A stretch of DNA of 64,000 nt. Source: Fremontodendron californicum. Taxonomy: Eukaryota; Streptophyta; Magnoliopsida; Malvales; Malvaceae. The DNA lies in the NCBI GenBank assembly GCA_030761205.1, contig JAULJL010000010.1, positions 6,701,001 through 6,765,000 on the forward strand, read 5' to 3'. Positions 20,730 through 31,577 of this stretch are shown here, one piece after another (position 1 is the stretch's first letter; each line of letters begins with the position of its first letter). Below the pieces are notes generated by a model that did no database searches, was not told the origin of the DNA, and saw only the letters and a program-made list of their open reading frames with translations. Position numbers and translations under genes: made by a program.

Positions 20730-20869
20730 TATAGTTTTTTATTTATTTTGTATTTATGATTATTTCTCTTGTTATTGTTATTGTTATTTATTTATTTATT
20801 TTATTGTTCATTTTCATACATTATTAAACAAAAAAGGGAGGGGTTTTCATTAACTTTTAATGAATAAAT

Positions 20870-22030
20870 TTTTCGCGAATAAAATATGTCTTTTAATTTA
20901 TTTTCGGCAAAAGAAATTCTCTGAAAACGAACTCTTTCTCGGAATGGTCGGAATATCAATCGTTCCTCGAAACGGTTTGTGTAAACATGATTATCGAAAC
21001 ATTATCGAAATTATCGAAATTATCGGAGTGGTTCGGGAATTATTTTTACATAAAGTAATTTCTTTTATTCCGAAATTAATTATAAAAAGGTATTTTTAAT
21101 AATTCCTCCGTAAACAATTTTTTTTTTTTGTTTTCAATAAATGAAATTTTCTAAAAACAAATTATATCTCGGGATGGTCGGGGTATCAATTGTCCCACGA
21201 AACGGTTCGGGTAAAATCAGTTATCAAAACATTATCGAAATTATCGGAGTGGTTCGAAAGTTATTTTTAAATAAATAATTTCTTGTATTTTAAAAATTAA
21301 TTATAAAAGGATATTTTTATTGATTTTCATTTTTTAATTCCTCCATCAAGGAAGTATGTCTTTTTAATTATTCTCAGTAAATGAAATTCTCTAAAAACGG
21401 ATTATTTCTCGGAACGGTCGGAGTATCAATCGTTCCCCGAAATGGTTAAAAGTAGTTACCAAAATATTATCGAGAATATCGGAATAATTCGGAAATTATT
21501 TTTACACGGATAATTTCGTTTATTTTGGGAATTAATTTTAGAAAGGGCATAATTTTTATTTTATTCCCGCAAATAAAATATGTCTTTTAAAATTATCTTC
21601 GATAAGTAAAATATTCTAAAACGGATTATTTCTCGAACGGTCGGAGTATCAATCGTTCTACGAAACAGTTCGAGTAAAATTAGTTACCAAAACATTATCA
21701 AAATTATCGGGGTAATTTGGGAATTATTTTTACATAAATGATTTCTGTTATCTTAGAACTAATTATAAAAAAACGTTGTTATATATATTATTTTTCCACA
21801 AATAAAAAAAAGATTTTTTTGAATTATTTTTTTGGTAAAGGAAATTTCCTAAACACGGATCCGTTCTCAGGATGGTCGGAATATCAATCAATTCTCGAAA
21901 CTATTCAAGTAAAAATAGTTATCGAAACATTATCAAAAGTATCAGAGTGATTCGATAATTGTTTTTACATGGGTAATTTCTTTTACTTCAAAAATGATTA
22001 TATAAAAAAAAAAACATTGTCTCTCATTTG
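20870..22030 (+). repeat. Five tandem units of about 223-240 bp in the LTR
   Basis: Each unit carries a version of GGTCGGAGTATCAATCGTTC, then CGAAACGGTTCG, an ACATTATCGAAATTATCGGA segment, and a TTTTTACAT stretch. The GGTCGG marks fall at 20946, 21176, 21416, 21639 and 21874. Units have diverged by substitutions and small indels. Confidence 0.8.
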
Positions 22031-22160
22031 TTTTTAAAAAAATATTCTTTTTGAATAAGGTGTATTAAGGGAATTATTATTAAATGCTAAAATAAAAATC
22101 ATTTTTTTCAAGGTTAAAGATAACACTCGATTAATTGGTACCATTTTAAAAACGAGCGCT

Positions 22161-22184
22161 GTGGGGGTGCTAATCCTTCCCCAC
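22161..22184 (+). other. Conserved LTR hairpin
   Basis: The same GTGGGG and CCCCAC stem and TGCTAATCC loop as at 2635-2658. It is followed by CGTAACCG and CTCCCGAACC, also shared between the two LTR families. Confidence 0.6.
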
Positions 22185-22392
22185 GCGTAACCGTACTCCC
22201 GAACCTAATTTTTGTTTTGCAGACCAGAAATTATCCTTTTAATATATCTTAATTAATTTTAGGATATTATTAAGAGGATAAGTTTTCATAGGTGACCAAT
22301 CACACCTAACCAAAAAACATTGGTGGCGACTCCCTGTATTTATTTATAAAAAAAAAAAACATCGGGCGGTAAAAAAAAACTGTTATTACAGC

Positions 22393-22412
22393 TTGGCGAC
22401 TCCATTGGGGAC
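22393..22412 (+). other. Primer-binding site of the Tat element
   Basis: TTGGCGACTCCATTGGGGAC lies two bases after the LTR end, the usual place for a tRNA primer-binding site. The minus-strand Tat copy has TTGGCGACTCCGCTGGGGAC in the same position (39061-39042). I cannot name the tRNA with certainty; the matching 3' end would be that of an arginine-type tRNA in related elements. Confidence 0.7.
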
Positions 22413-23143
22413 GCTTTTTGAGAGTCAAGCCATAAATTAATTACGTGTTATTCCGAAATCTTAAATTAATGATTTTACTGTTATTTAATCATAGTTCCCT
22501 TATTTGTTTTAAGAATAAAAAAAAAAATCTTCAATTTTGAATAAATTTACATTCACGGCTATTTTATAATTGTTTTTATTATTTGCATCTTTCCTTTTGT
22601 ATTAAATTGTTCGGGGCATCTGGGACATCTCACACACTAAAACACGTATTTCATACATGAGCTCTATACCCGAGCTTTGTCCTTTTAGGAGGGAGTAAAG
22701 TACCTAGCTCTCGTGAGGTAATACCTCCTCATGGGCTAGCGAAACACTCTCGAGGTGTAAAGTACCTATGCTTTCGTGAGATAATAATCTTCGCACAAGC
22801 CTGGAAAATACTCCCACTCGATTGAACTTTTTTCGTTCATGGCCTGCAATAGGCAAGGATCGGGGTGTCTTACTAGTCAATTCCAGATAGTAGTGAGGAA
22901 CAATTTGGGAACCTTTTAGATATACAAATCCGAACCCAGCATATAACGAAACTTAGGAGGTCGTATGATTGGTTGAAGGAAATTTGATTTTTTTCCTAAA
23001 CCTCATTTTGTTATTATATCTGTATATATACTAACAAATTATGTTTTCTTGTGGTTGTCTTCTTCCCACATTATTATCATTGGCATCATTAGCATCCCAT
23101 AAAGAGGTGTTTGCTCCAATACATTGTTCGGTCGTAAGTTCTC
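22413..23143 (+). other. Untranslated leader of the Tat element
   Basis: No reading frame is supported. It contains two related phrases, AAAGTACCTAGCTCTCGTGA and a variant with AAAGTACCTATGCTTTCGTG, a local duplication. A related leader is present on the minus strand at about 38450-38780. Confidence 0.6.
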
Positions 23144-25225
23144 ATGGAATCCACTGAACATCGGGTTTGCGCCTCATCCGTGAATGTCACATGCGAATCA
23201 CCTATGGATGTACGGATTTGGTCTAAAAAAAACTCAGCAAAAAGAAGGGGATTGTTTGACGGCCGGATTTGTATCAACTCTGCCTGAGAAGATAAACCTA
23301 GATCTTTCACAAAATGACTTGACAGGTTTGGCAAATATCTGGGAACAAATGAGTAAAGAAAGAATGATGAGATTCTCTCAGAAATACGGGCAGATAGCAT
23401 TGCTTATCTCGGTGATGATCGAAGAATCGCTAATCAGGGCAGCAATCCATTTTTGGGATCCGTCATACAGATGCTTTACTTTCAGTAAAGAGGACATGAC
23501 CCCAAACCATAGAAAAATACTCAGTCATACTTGGGATAGAGCTCCAATGTCCCGATAAAGTATATGTTAGAAAGATGAAGTTCGGACTTTGCAAAAAGTT
23601 AACTAAAATCCTTGGGATCAAAGTAGGAGACTCCAATTTGAGATGCAAAGGAGAACATATTTGCCTACCTTGGGATTTCCTCAAAGCATTCATCGAAAGA
23701 CATTTGGACAAAGAAAAAGGAATGACTGTTTTCGCTCTGGCTATACATGGGATTATAATCTTTCCAAAGGTTTTGGGGCACATCGAAGCAACAGTAGTAG
23801 ATTTCTTTGATCAGGTCAAGAACAATAGCAATCCATCACGGGCAATCTTGGTAGAGACCATAAGATCATTGAACTTTTGTCGAAGGAAAGGGGAGGACGT
23901 TTCATAGGGTGTGCTCAGCTGCTATAGGTATGGCTTCAAAGTCATTTCAAGTGTGAGAAAAGCGCCTTCAAGAAACCTTATTTGCAAGGTGGAGCCACGA
24001 TTCAGAAATTTTGCAAAAGCAAGTGGCCGAAGCGCAAACCAAAGGAGAATGGGTGGCATTTTTCCAGACACTTACTAGCAAGCAAGTAAAATGGATGGCA
24101 CCATGGATGCCCCCTGTGCCAATGTTATACTGTTGCGGGGAACCATGGGTACAACTCCTGGGTCCATGGGGGGTCGTGAGTTATGCTCCGCTTATGGTGC
24201 AAAGGCAATATGGAACTAAACAGTTTATCCTAGTGACTCATGGGCTCATTCGAGTAGAATTTTTTTATGGGGAGCCAAACGTGTCAAAAAGGGTCGAATA
24301 GATAATTCGAGCATGGAAAGATACACGAAGAATGAGGCTAGGAGCTCTCAGCAATAGTGTTGCTCCACAGTATTTGCTATAGAAAGCCAACCGAGTTAAA
24401 GATTCGGTTATACTTCTAAGGGGAGTCCCACCCCAACCAAATCCTTTACAGCTGAGAGAAATCTCAAAATTCGAGATCGCTAAGGAAGAATTCAAGATCG
24501 AAAGAAAGAAGATGAAGCAAGAACATCGAAAGCTTTAGGAAGAAATGGAGAATTGGAAGGATAAGGCAGAAATACAAGAAGTCCGAAATCAAAATATCGT
24601 CAGGGAACGTGACACAGCCCAATCAGATCTGAACAATCTACACTTAGAAAACAAAAAGCTACGATCAGATATGAAGATCAAAAACATCCTCGGGTCATCT
24701 CACAAACGCGAAAAAGAGCTTTAGAAAGAAGTAGAACGATGGAAACACAAGGCACAAGAGAATGAAGGGAAAATTGCTAAATCTTCACACGAAAGGCAAA
24801 AATGGGAAAATATGTATTCTTCGGTCACCTCAAAGTTGGTGGGTTTAAAAGCCAAGCTAAAAGGTGAGAAAAACAAGTTCTTAAAATTACAAGAAGAAAA
24901 AGAGTCTCTCTGGCAACTAACTCAGAATTTGGAGCAACAATTGCACAACCAGAGAAATCATATTGATGAGATTATGAGGGAATGGAAAAACAGAGAGGCA
25001 GATTGGATTTACACATATGATTTGGCAATGGATGCTAGTATTAGTTGGAAGGCTGAAAGTTTGGGAAGGCAGCAATACATAGAACATTTGGCTACACAAG
25101 TCTGCAAAGCAGTAAGCAAAGCAAGAGAAATGGTGGAACGAGTGGAGGTGCTGATACAAGAAATCAATCCCACTGGAAAGTATGGACAACGTCTGCTTAG
25201 CTTCCTAGAAGAGGCGAAAGATTAA
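23144..25225 (+). pseudogene. Tat ORF1 (DUF7745/PMD-like) with coiled coil, broken
   Basis: The frame opens near 23144 (MESTEHRV), shifts in an A run near 23225, then reads LPEKINLDLSQNDLTGLANI and AAIHFWDPSYRCFTFSKEDM, the core of the ORF1 that Tat/Ogre elements carry ahead of gag. It is cut by a shift near 23510 and resumes at 23575-23907 (GLCKKLTKILGIK, SLNFCRRKG). After further breaks, 24470-25225 is a charged, heptad-like region (KLQEEKESLWQLTQNLEQQL) that looks like a coiled coil. The motif W-[ND]-P-x(4)-F-x-F-x(3)-D-x-T-P resembles the PMD motif of the MULE-borne gene. The role of ORF1 in transposition is not known to me. Confidence 0.7.
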
Positions 25226-25537
25226 TATGAGCAAGTCAAATGTTTTTATGGCTACAACTCTAGGATGATTAATCAAATGTGAAAATGTACTATGGGATCA
25301 ATGAGAATCTACCTTTTGAAAATTATATTAGAGAAAACACCTCTCAAATGCATTCATTTCATTCCATAAATATCATTAACTCGTGTTACATGCATACATA
25401 TATACATGTCTACTCACGAAAAGATCTGGCAAGTCATGAATAAAAAGGAAAGATTTTGATATCGCGCCAACCCGTTAGAATGATTTAAAATCCCTTTTGA
25501 AAATAGCATTCACTAATCACAACAAAAATAATTCTCA

Positions 25538-27631
25538 ATGGTTTCAAGCATAATCAGACTGACAGAAAGATCAAAGCAATCCTCTCACCAGTATAATACT
25601 AGGTTTAAAACAAAAACCATGGAAAGTGACCAAACAGCGCGAATTGAACGAATGGAAAAACTACAGAGGGATTTGCAAGAGCAATTAGCCAGGTCCCAAC
25701 TTGAAGCGAAAGAACAATTGGCCAGGTTCCAACAAGAAACGCGAGAACATATTGCAAGGTCACAAGAGGAATCACGTGAACAAATGGCTAAGATGATGAA
25801 AATGATGATGAGTCTGACTAGGGGAAAAGGGCAAACTGAAAGCTCAAATATAAGGGAAGGACTTCGACCCCAAGAAAGTAACGACGAAAATCCTCTATAC
25901 CCACCGGGTTTTACTCCGACCCTCACCCAAAATCGCAAGGTGGGCATCCACAAGGAGAACCTCCAGTGGGAGGACAACCCTATGTTTACGTCAACACACC
26001 GGGTCCCACAGGCCAGTAAGGCCAAGGACAACTTTCATCTAACTCAGGGACTAATCCTTCAAACCCAGTTAACGTTCCAAACTTAGATGACCCCATAGAG
26101 CAAGAAAAATTGGGAAATGTGTGATAGGGCATATAGGGGACACCAGGACGGAACATAAATATGATATGCTAGAAGAGAGACTCAAGGCAATAGAAGGGAT
26201 GGACGTCTTCGAAAAAGTTGATGTAAGTGAACTAAGTTTGGTTCCAGATTTGGTAATACCACCGAAGTTCAGGGTTCCAGAATTTTAAAAGTATGATGGG
26301 ACCAAGTGCCCTTCATTTCACATCACCATGTTCTGTGGCAAAATGGCTGGGCATACTCATAACGATAAATTATTGGTCCACTGTTTTCAAGATAGCCTGA
26401 AAAGATCAGCCGCAAGGTGGTACAACCAACTAGATCTTGGTCGCATTCATACTTGGACAGTTCTGGCAAGAGCCTTTCTAAACCAGTACAAGCACATGGT
26501 TGACATGGCACCTGATAGGTTATCCTTACAGAACATGGAGAAGAAGACAGGAGAAGGTTTCAAAGAATAGGCCCAAAAATTGAGGGATATGGCGGCTCAA
26601 GTGCAACCACCCCTTACTGAAAGAGAAACTACCGTATTGTTTATCAACACGTTGCAAGGGCCATATTATGACAGGTTGGTCAGTAATGCTACCAAAATTT
26701 TTGCCGACATGGTCATTTTCGGCGAAATGATAGAAAACACTATAAAGAGCGGCAAGATTGAAGGAGTCAAAACAGTAAATGTCAAGAAGATAGGCGTGAT
26801 AAAGAAGAAGGAAGGAGAAGTACAGGCCGTTTCTTATGAGAGCCGGCCACCACGAAATTTTACCCCTTTCTCTACAAACCAACCCTACAGTTACTCACCT
26901 AACCCATACCCATACCCTCCTACACAGCCCCAATACCCGATGAGCTATCAACCGTCGATGCCAGTATATTCACCATCACCCATGCCAGCGCCCATATACA
27001 CAACCCCTGCACCTGTTCCTAACCCAGCCAATCCAATCAACAACGTAGGGACTAACCAAAGGGGACCCCAACAGTTTCAACCAAGACCCCCATTCGACCC
27101 CATTCCCATGACATACACCCAACTCTTCCCCAAGCTAATCCAAAACCACTTAGTAGCACCCATATTCCTTGAACCCATGAAACCCCCATATCCAAGGTGG
27201 TACGACCCAAACGTGAATTGTGATTATCACGGAGGCAACCCCAAACATTCTCTAGAGAATTGCATTGCCTTTAAACGCAAGGTGCAAAGCCTGATCAGGA
27301 CTGGTTATCTAAACTTCACAACCAAGGGAGAGCCTAACGTCATTGCAAATCCGTTACCTGATCATGGAAAGCGGTAGTGAATGCAATAGTGTAAGGAAAA
27401 GGGTGCCAGGTGTTGTCCAGGGTTGAGGACGTCCGGACTCACATGGGAGAAGTGTTGGATACTATGATTAAAGTGGGGCTGTATAGACCAGTCAACATGG
27501 GGCGAAGAATTTCGAGGTTGGAATCAGACAATGGATACTTTTGTAGGTATCACGGGGGCTTGGTAGGACATACTATCAACCAATGCTTCGATTTTCAGGA
27601 TAAAATCCAAAAGATTATAGATATCGTGTAA
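25538..27631 (+). pseudogene. Tat gag, broken
   Basis: The ATG at 25538 opens a basic, Q/E/R-rich N-terminus with a coiled coil (residues 30-90). The capsid-like retrotransposon gag domain follows in pieces at 26328-26570 and 26580-27377 (LVHCFQDSLKRSAARWYNQL, DRLSLQNMEKK), then a proline/tyrosine-rich linker. Two cysteine-histidine segments come last: CDYHGG..HSLENC near 27218-27260 and CRYHGG..GHTINQC near 27540-27593. Shifts or stops lie near 26085, 26288, 26568 and 27377. The product would be the particle-forming structural protein. Confidence 0.75.
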
Positions 27632-27664
27632 CGAAATTCTCCACACAACTGAAAAAAAGAATCA

Positions 27665-29272
27665 GTGGATGTGGTGATTGAGGAAACACCAAAGGCTACT
27701 AAATGGATCAAGCCAAAGCCATTGGTCATCTACTATGAAGAAACCCAGAACCCGCTAGTGAAAGAAACACCGAGGGTATCAAAGCCGATAGTAACTATTG
27801 AAGTACCAGACCCTTTTCCACATAGGAATGGTAAGACTGTGCCCTGGAAATACGACTGTGAAGTTATATCACCAGAACCTAGTAATACTACACCAGTACT
27901 CAATATTTCTACGGCTACAGTAGACATTACCGGTATTGGAGGTTTTACAAGAAGCGGGAGATGCTATACACCCGAAGCAGCAGAAAAGGCCAGAAAAGGG
28001 AAAGCTCAAATTGATGAAGAGAAGAATATCCCGAAAAACGAAGTCGAGCAAAGAAAGAACAAGCCAGTAACAGAGGAGGAAGCCTGTGAATTCCTCAAAT
28101 TAATCAAGCACAGTGAATATAGTGTGGTGGAACAGTTAAAGAACTCACCAGCTCATATTTCCATCTTGGAATTGCTGACGAATTCAGAACCCTACCGAAG
28201 GGCCCTCTTAAAAGTACTAAATGAGGCATACGTAGCTCATGACGTATCTATAGAAAAGTTCGATCAAGTAGTAGGAAATGTGGTTGTCAATAATTTCATA
28301 GCTTTTAGCGATGAAGAAATCCCGCCGGAAGGGACAGACAGTACCAAGGCCCTCCATATCACTGCTCGGTGCAAAGGTCATATCATTGCAAAAGTGCTTA
28401 TCGATAATGGTTTCGCACTAAATATCATGCCTATGACTACACTAGTCAAATTATCTATCGACATGTCCCACATGAAAAATAGTCATATGATAGTACGAGC
28501 ATTTGATGGGACCCGTAGACAGGTGGTGGGACAGATCGATTTACCAATGCAGATTGGTCCTTAAACATTTGATATCGCCTTCCAGGTGATGGATATCATC
28601 CCTTCGTACAATGTCTTGTAAGAAGACCCTAGATTCACATGGCTGGTGTTATTCCATCCACTCTACATCAGAAGGTAAAATTCAGAGTTGAGGAACAGGT
28701 AATAATTATGGACGGAGAAGAATACTTGATTGTATCAAAACCCTCGAGTATCCCCTACATAGAGGCTGTCAAAGAAGCATGGATCTTTTCGAAGCTTGGA
28801 ATTTGTTAACGCCATATTTGTAGGAGAAGGTTCTAAGATACCTATGCCTTATTTATCTTACGTCACTCAAAACAGCCTTGTTCAGGTGGTTGGAAAAGGT
28901 TGCCGAACTGGGGTCGGTCTAGGAAAGGACCTACAAGGAATCCGAAGGTGGATAAGTGTGATTGGAAAAGGAGACAAGTTTGGTTTAGGATACAAGCCAA
29001 CTAGAGGAGACAGAGAGAGAATGATAAGAGAAAGGAAAGAAAAGAGGCTTGCAAGACTAAGGGGTTATGAGATAGAGACCCGAAGGATATATATCCCCCA
29101 CCTCTATGAGACATTTCAATCGACGGGTTTTATTTTTTTCAATTCACCAGTTGGAACCAAGCCTGTCGTGATTTTGGAAGAAATATTTGCGGTGTTCTGC
29201 ATCCAGATGCTGGAACAAGAGAAAGAAAATGGAAGTAAAACAGAGGAAGAGACCATTTACCCGTGCCCCTAG
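27665..29272 (+). pseudogene. Tat protease region and G-patch, broken
   Basis: The frame 27665-28564 ends in a retropepsin-like domain with VLIDNGFALNIMP at about 28398-28436 where the catalytic D-[ST]-G would be; here it reads D-N-G. A stop at 28562 and shifts follow. The frame 28796-29272 contains a G-patch (VGKGCRTGVGLGKDLQGI and KFGLGYKP), a glycine-rich RNA-binding motif found after the protease in several gypsy lineages. Confidence 0.7.
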
Positions 29273-29427
29273 GATTTGAATTGAAGAATTGGCATGCTAT
29301 AGACTTACCAGCTGTATTTAGGTCTCTTTCTGATTAACAAACTAAGTCTTCAAACACTTCTGCCCAAGAGTGTTATGAAAGTTCTTTTTGTGCATGGGCT
29401 CTTTTTATGAAATTATCATTTTAATGA

Positions 29428-31078
29428 ATGAAAAAACATGATGCATTTTGTTTCAATTCATTTGCCATTTCTTTTTGTTTATCCTTTCATTTTGTCTCTA
29501 TACAAATATCTATATTCTCTTGCTTCCACATTTCCAGGTCCCCTATTAATGAATGCGAAAACAATCTCATCGATGGTTCGAAAATCAATTTTGAGAAATG
29601 TGTTGACGTCGATGAAATTGGCGACGAAGAGATTGCTGAAAACTATGACTTACCTCCTGACTTGTTGAGATTGATAGAGTCAGAAGAAAAACAAATTGTG
29701 CCTCATCAGGAGATAACGGAGTTTGTTAATCTGGGAAATGAGAATGATAAGAAGGAAATAAAAACCGGCACTTCACTTTCAGTGACAAAAAAGCAAGAAT
29801 TGACAAAACTGCTCCATGAATATGCGGATATGTTCGCATGGTCCTATCAGGACATGCCAGGGCTTGATATGAATATCGTGGTACACCGTCTGCCCTTAGG
29901 GCTAGAATGCAAACCGGTGAAACAAAAGTTGAGATGAATGAAGCCTGAAATGCTCCTAAAAGTCAAAGAATAAGTAAAAAAAATAGTTCTTTGCAGGATT
30001 TTTGAAAGTCGCCAAGTATCCTGAATGGACGGCGAACATAGTCCCAGTCCCGAAGAAAGAAGACAAAGTACGGATGTGTGTTGATTATCGGGACCTAAAC
30101 ATAGCTAGTCCGAAAGATAGTTTTCCATTACCCCGTATCGAACCTTGGTGGATAATACCACCAGGCACTCATTGTTCTCATTTATGGATGGATTTTCGGG
30201 CTACAACCAAATCAAGATGGCACCAGAAGACATGGAAAAAACCCTATTTGTGACAATGTGGGGGACTTTTTGTTATAAAGTTATGCCATTTGGGCTAAAG
30301 AATGCCGGTGCGACTTATCAGAGAGCAATGGTGACCCTCTTTCATGATATGATGCACAAAGAAGTAGAAATTTATGTCGACGATATGATCGTAAAGTTGC
30401 GTGAAAATGAAGACCATGTGGTTAATCTGAAAAAGTTGTTCGGTCGGTTAAGAAAGTTCCAGTTTAAGCTCAATCCCACCAAATGCACATTCGGTGTAAC
30501 ATCCGGCAAACTACTGGGCTTTATTGTTAATGAGAAAGGAATCGAAGTAGACCCTGACAAGATACGCGCCATCCAGAACTTATCCCCACCCCGGACATGG
30601 AAAAAAGTAAGAGGATTTTTGGGAAGATTGAATTACATTGCCCATTTTATTTCCCAACTCACTGCCAAATGTGATCCAATTTTTAGATTCCTTAGGAAAC
30701 GAGACCCGGGTGAATGGGAAGAAGATTGCCAAGCAGCAAGAGTATCTTACCAACCCACCGGTGTTGGTACCGCCCACTCCGGGAAGGTCACTTGTTTTGT
30801 ATTTGGTAGTACATGAAAAGTCCATGGGATGTGTATTGGGACAGCAAGATGAGGCAAGTAAAAAAGAGCATGCCATTTACTACTTGAGTAAAAAGTTTAC
30901 CGATTACGAGGCCAAATACTCGACAGTAGAAAAAGTGTGTTGTGCACTAGCTTGGACTGCTCGTAGGCTCTGCCAGTACATGTTGTATCATACAACATTA
31001 CTTATTGCTAAATTAGACCCCATTAAGTACATATTTGAGAAACATGGTTGTCAGGAAGATTAGCAAGATGCCAGTACA
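29428..31078 (+). pseudogene. Tat reverse transcriptase and truncated RNase H
   Basis: Segments read DMPGLDMNIVVHRLPLGLEC (pre-RT), VPVPKKEDKVRMCVDYRDLN (RT block 1-2), MPFGLKNAGATYQRAM and the catalytic YVDDMIVK at about 30370-30395, then FLGRLNYIAHFI (thumb/connection) and the RNase H start (SMGCVLGQQDEASKKEHAIY, CCALAWTARRLCQYM). Breaks occur near 29935, 29975, 30140 and 30720. Homology stops at about 31078 in the middle of RNase H, where AT-rich DNA takes over. Confidence 0.8.
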
Positions 31079-31315
31079 TTTTAAAATATTTTTTTTACAA
31101 AAATTTATATTAATTTTTAAAAAATTAGGTGCTGCCACGTGTTATCACTTGATTGGTCAATGCCATATCATCATCTGTATTTAATAATATTAGATCAAGG
31201 TATCACATTGATATACGATTTAATAATACAAATATCACATTAAATATTTTTAAAATACAAATATCATATTAATAAATTTTAATAAATTTCAAGTATTTTT
31301 CATAACATTTTCCTT
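31079..31315. mobile_element. Right part of the TIR element split by the Tat insertion
   Basis: AT-rich sequence with GGTGCTGCCACGTGTTATC and AATATCACATTAAATATTTT, ending CATAACATTTTCCTTT. Read on the other strand it parallels 18929-19243 in order and phrases. Confidence 0.45.
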
Positions 31316-31577
31316 TCTTTAAATAAAATTAATGATTTCAATTTTTTTTTTTTTTCCCGTTTTGGATGGACTAGAAACGTCTATAGAAGAATTCCCCTGT
31401 TTCACCGATATCTCTCTCTCCCTGTCTCAACTTCTGGGTGGAGAGTTTCTCTTCTACTCTTTTTCACTGAGAAACTCCCCCATTGCCCTTCTTCAGAAAT
31501 CCTCGTTCTTTTTTTTTTTTCTTTTTTTTTTTCCTTTCATTTTCCCATACTTTCCTTCACTTTCCCACTACCCAAAC
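31316..31577 (+). promoter_or_regulatory. Proximal promoter and CT-rich leader of ABCF5
   Basis: A pyrimidine-rich leader (TCTCTCTCTCCCTGTCTC near 31410, CTTCTACTC, then T/C tracts to 31560) precedes the ATG at 31578, typical of plant housekeeping genes. No convincing TATA box. An in-frame ATG at 31332 lies inside this leader and would add 82 low-complexity residues; it is unlikely to be used. Confidence 0.5.

Larger units (their letters stand above)
19244..22390 (+). repeat. 5' LTR of the Tat element
   Basis: It starts TGTAGCGACCC and ends TGTTATTACA, followed after two bases by the primer-binding site. The 3147-bp LTR contains a C-rich segment (19335-19750), a TATA box, a stretch of TATTATTATT-rich sequence (20230-20830), five tandem units (20870-22030) and, near the end, the hairpin module shared with the other LTR family in the window. 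Confidence 0.8.
19244..31078 (+). mobile_element. Decayed Tat-lineage Ty3/gypsy retrotransposon, 3' end missing
   Basis: Order on the plus strand: a 5' LTR (19244-22390), a primer-binding site, an extra ORF1 upstream of gag, gag, protease with G-patch, reverse transcriptase and the start of RNase H. ORF1 and the G-patch are typical of the Tat/Ogre lineage. The coding part is broken by many stops and frameshifts. Sequence stops being retroviral at about 31078 inside RNase H, so the rest of RNase H, the integrase and the 3' LTR are lost. Confidence 0.85.

Noticed and set aside
31332..31577. In-frame ATG extension of ABCF5 by 82 residues
   Set aside because: The added sequence is a low-complexity reading of a CT-rich leader; the start at 31578 gives a family-like N-terminus.
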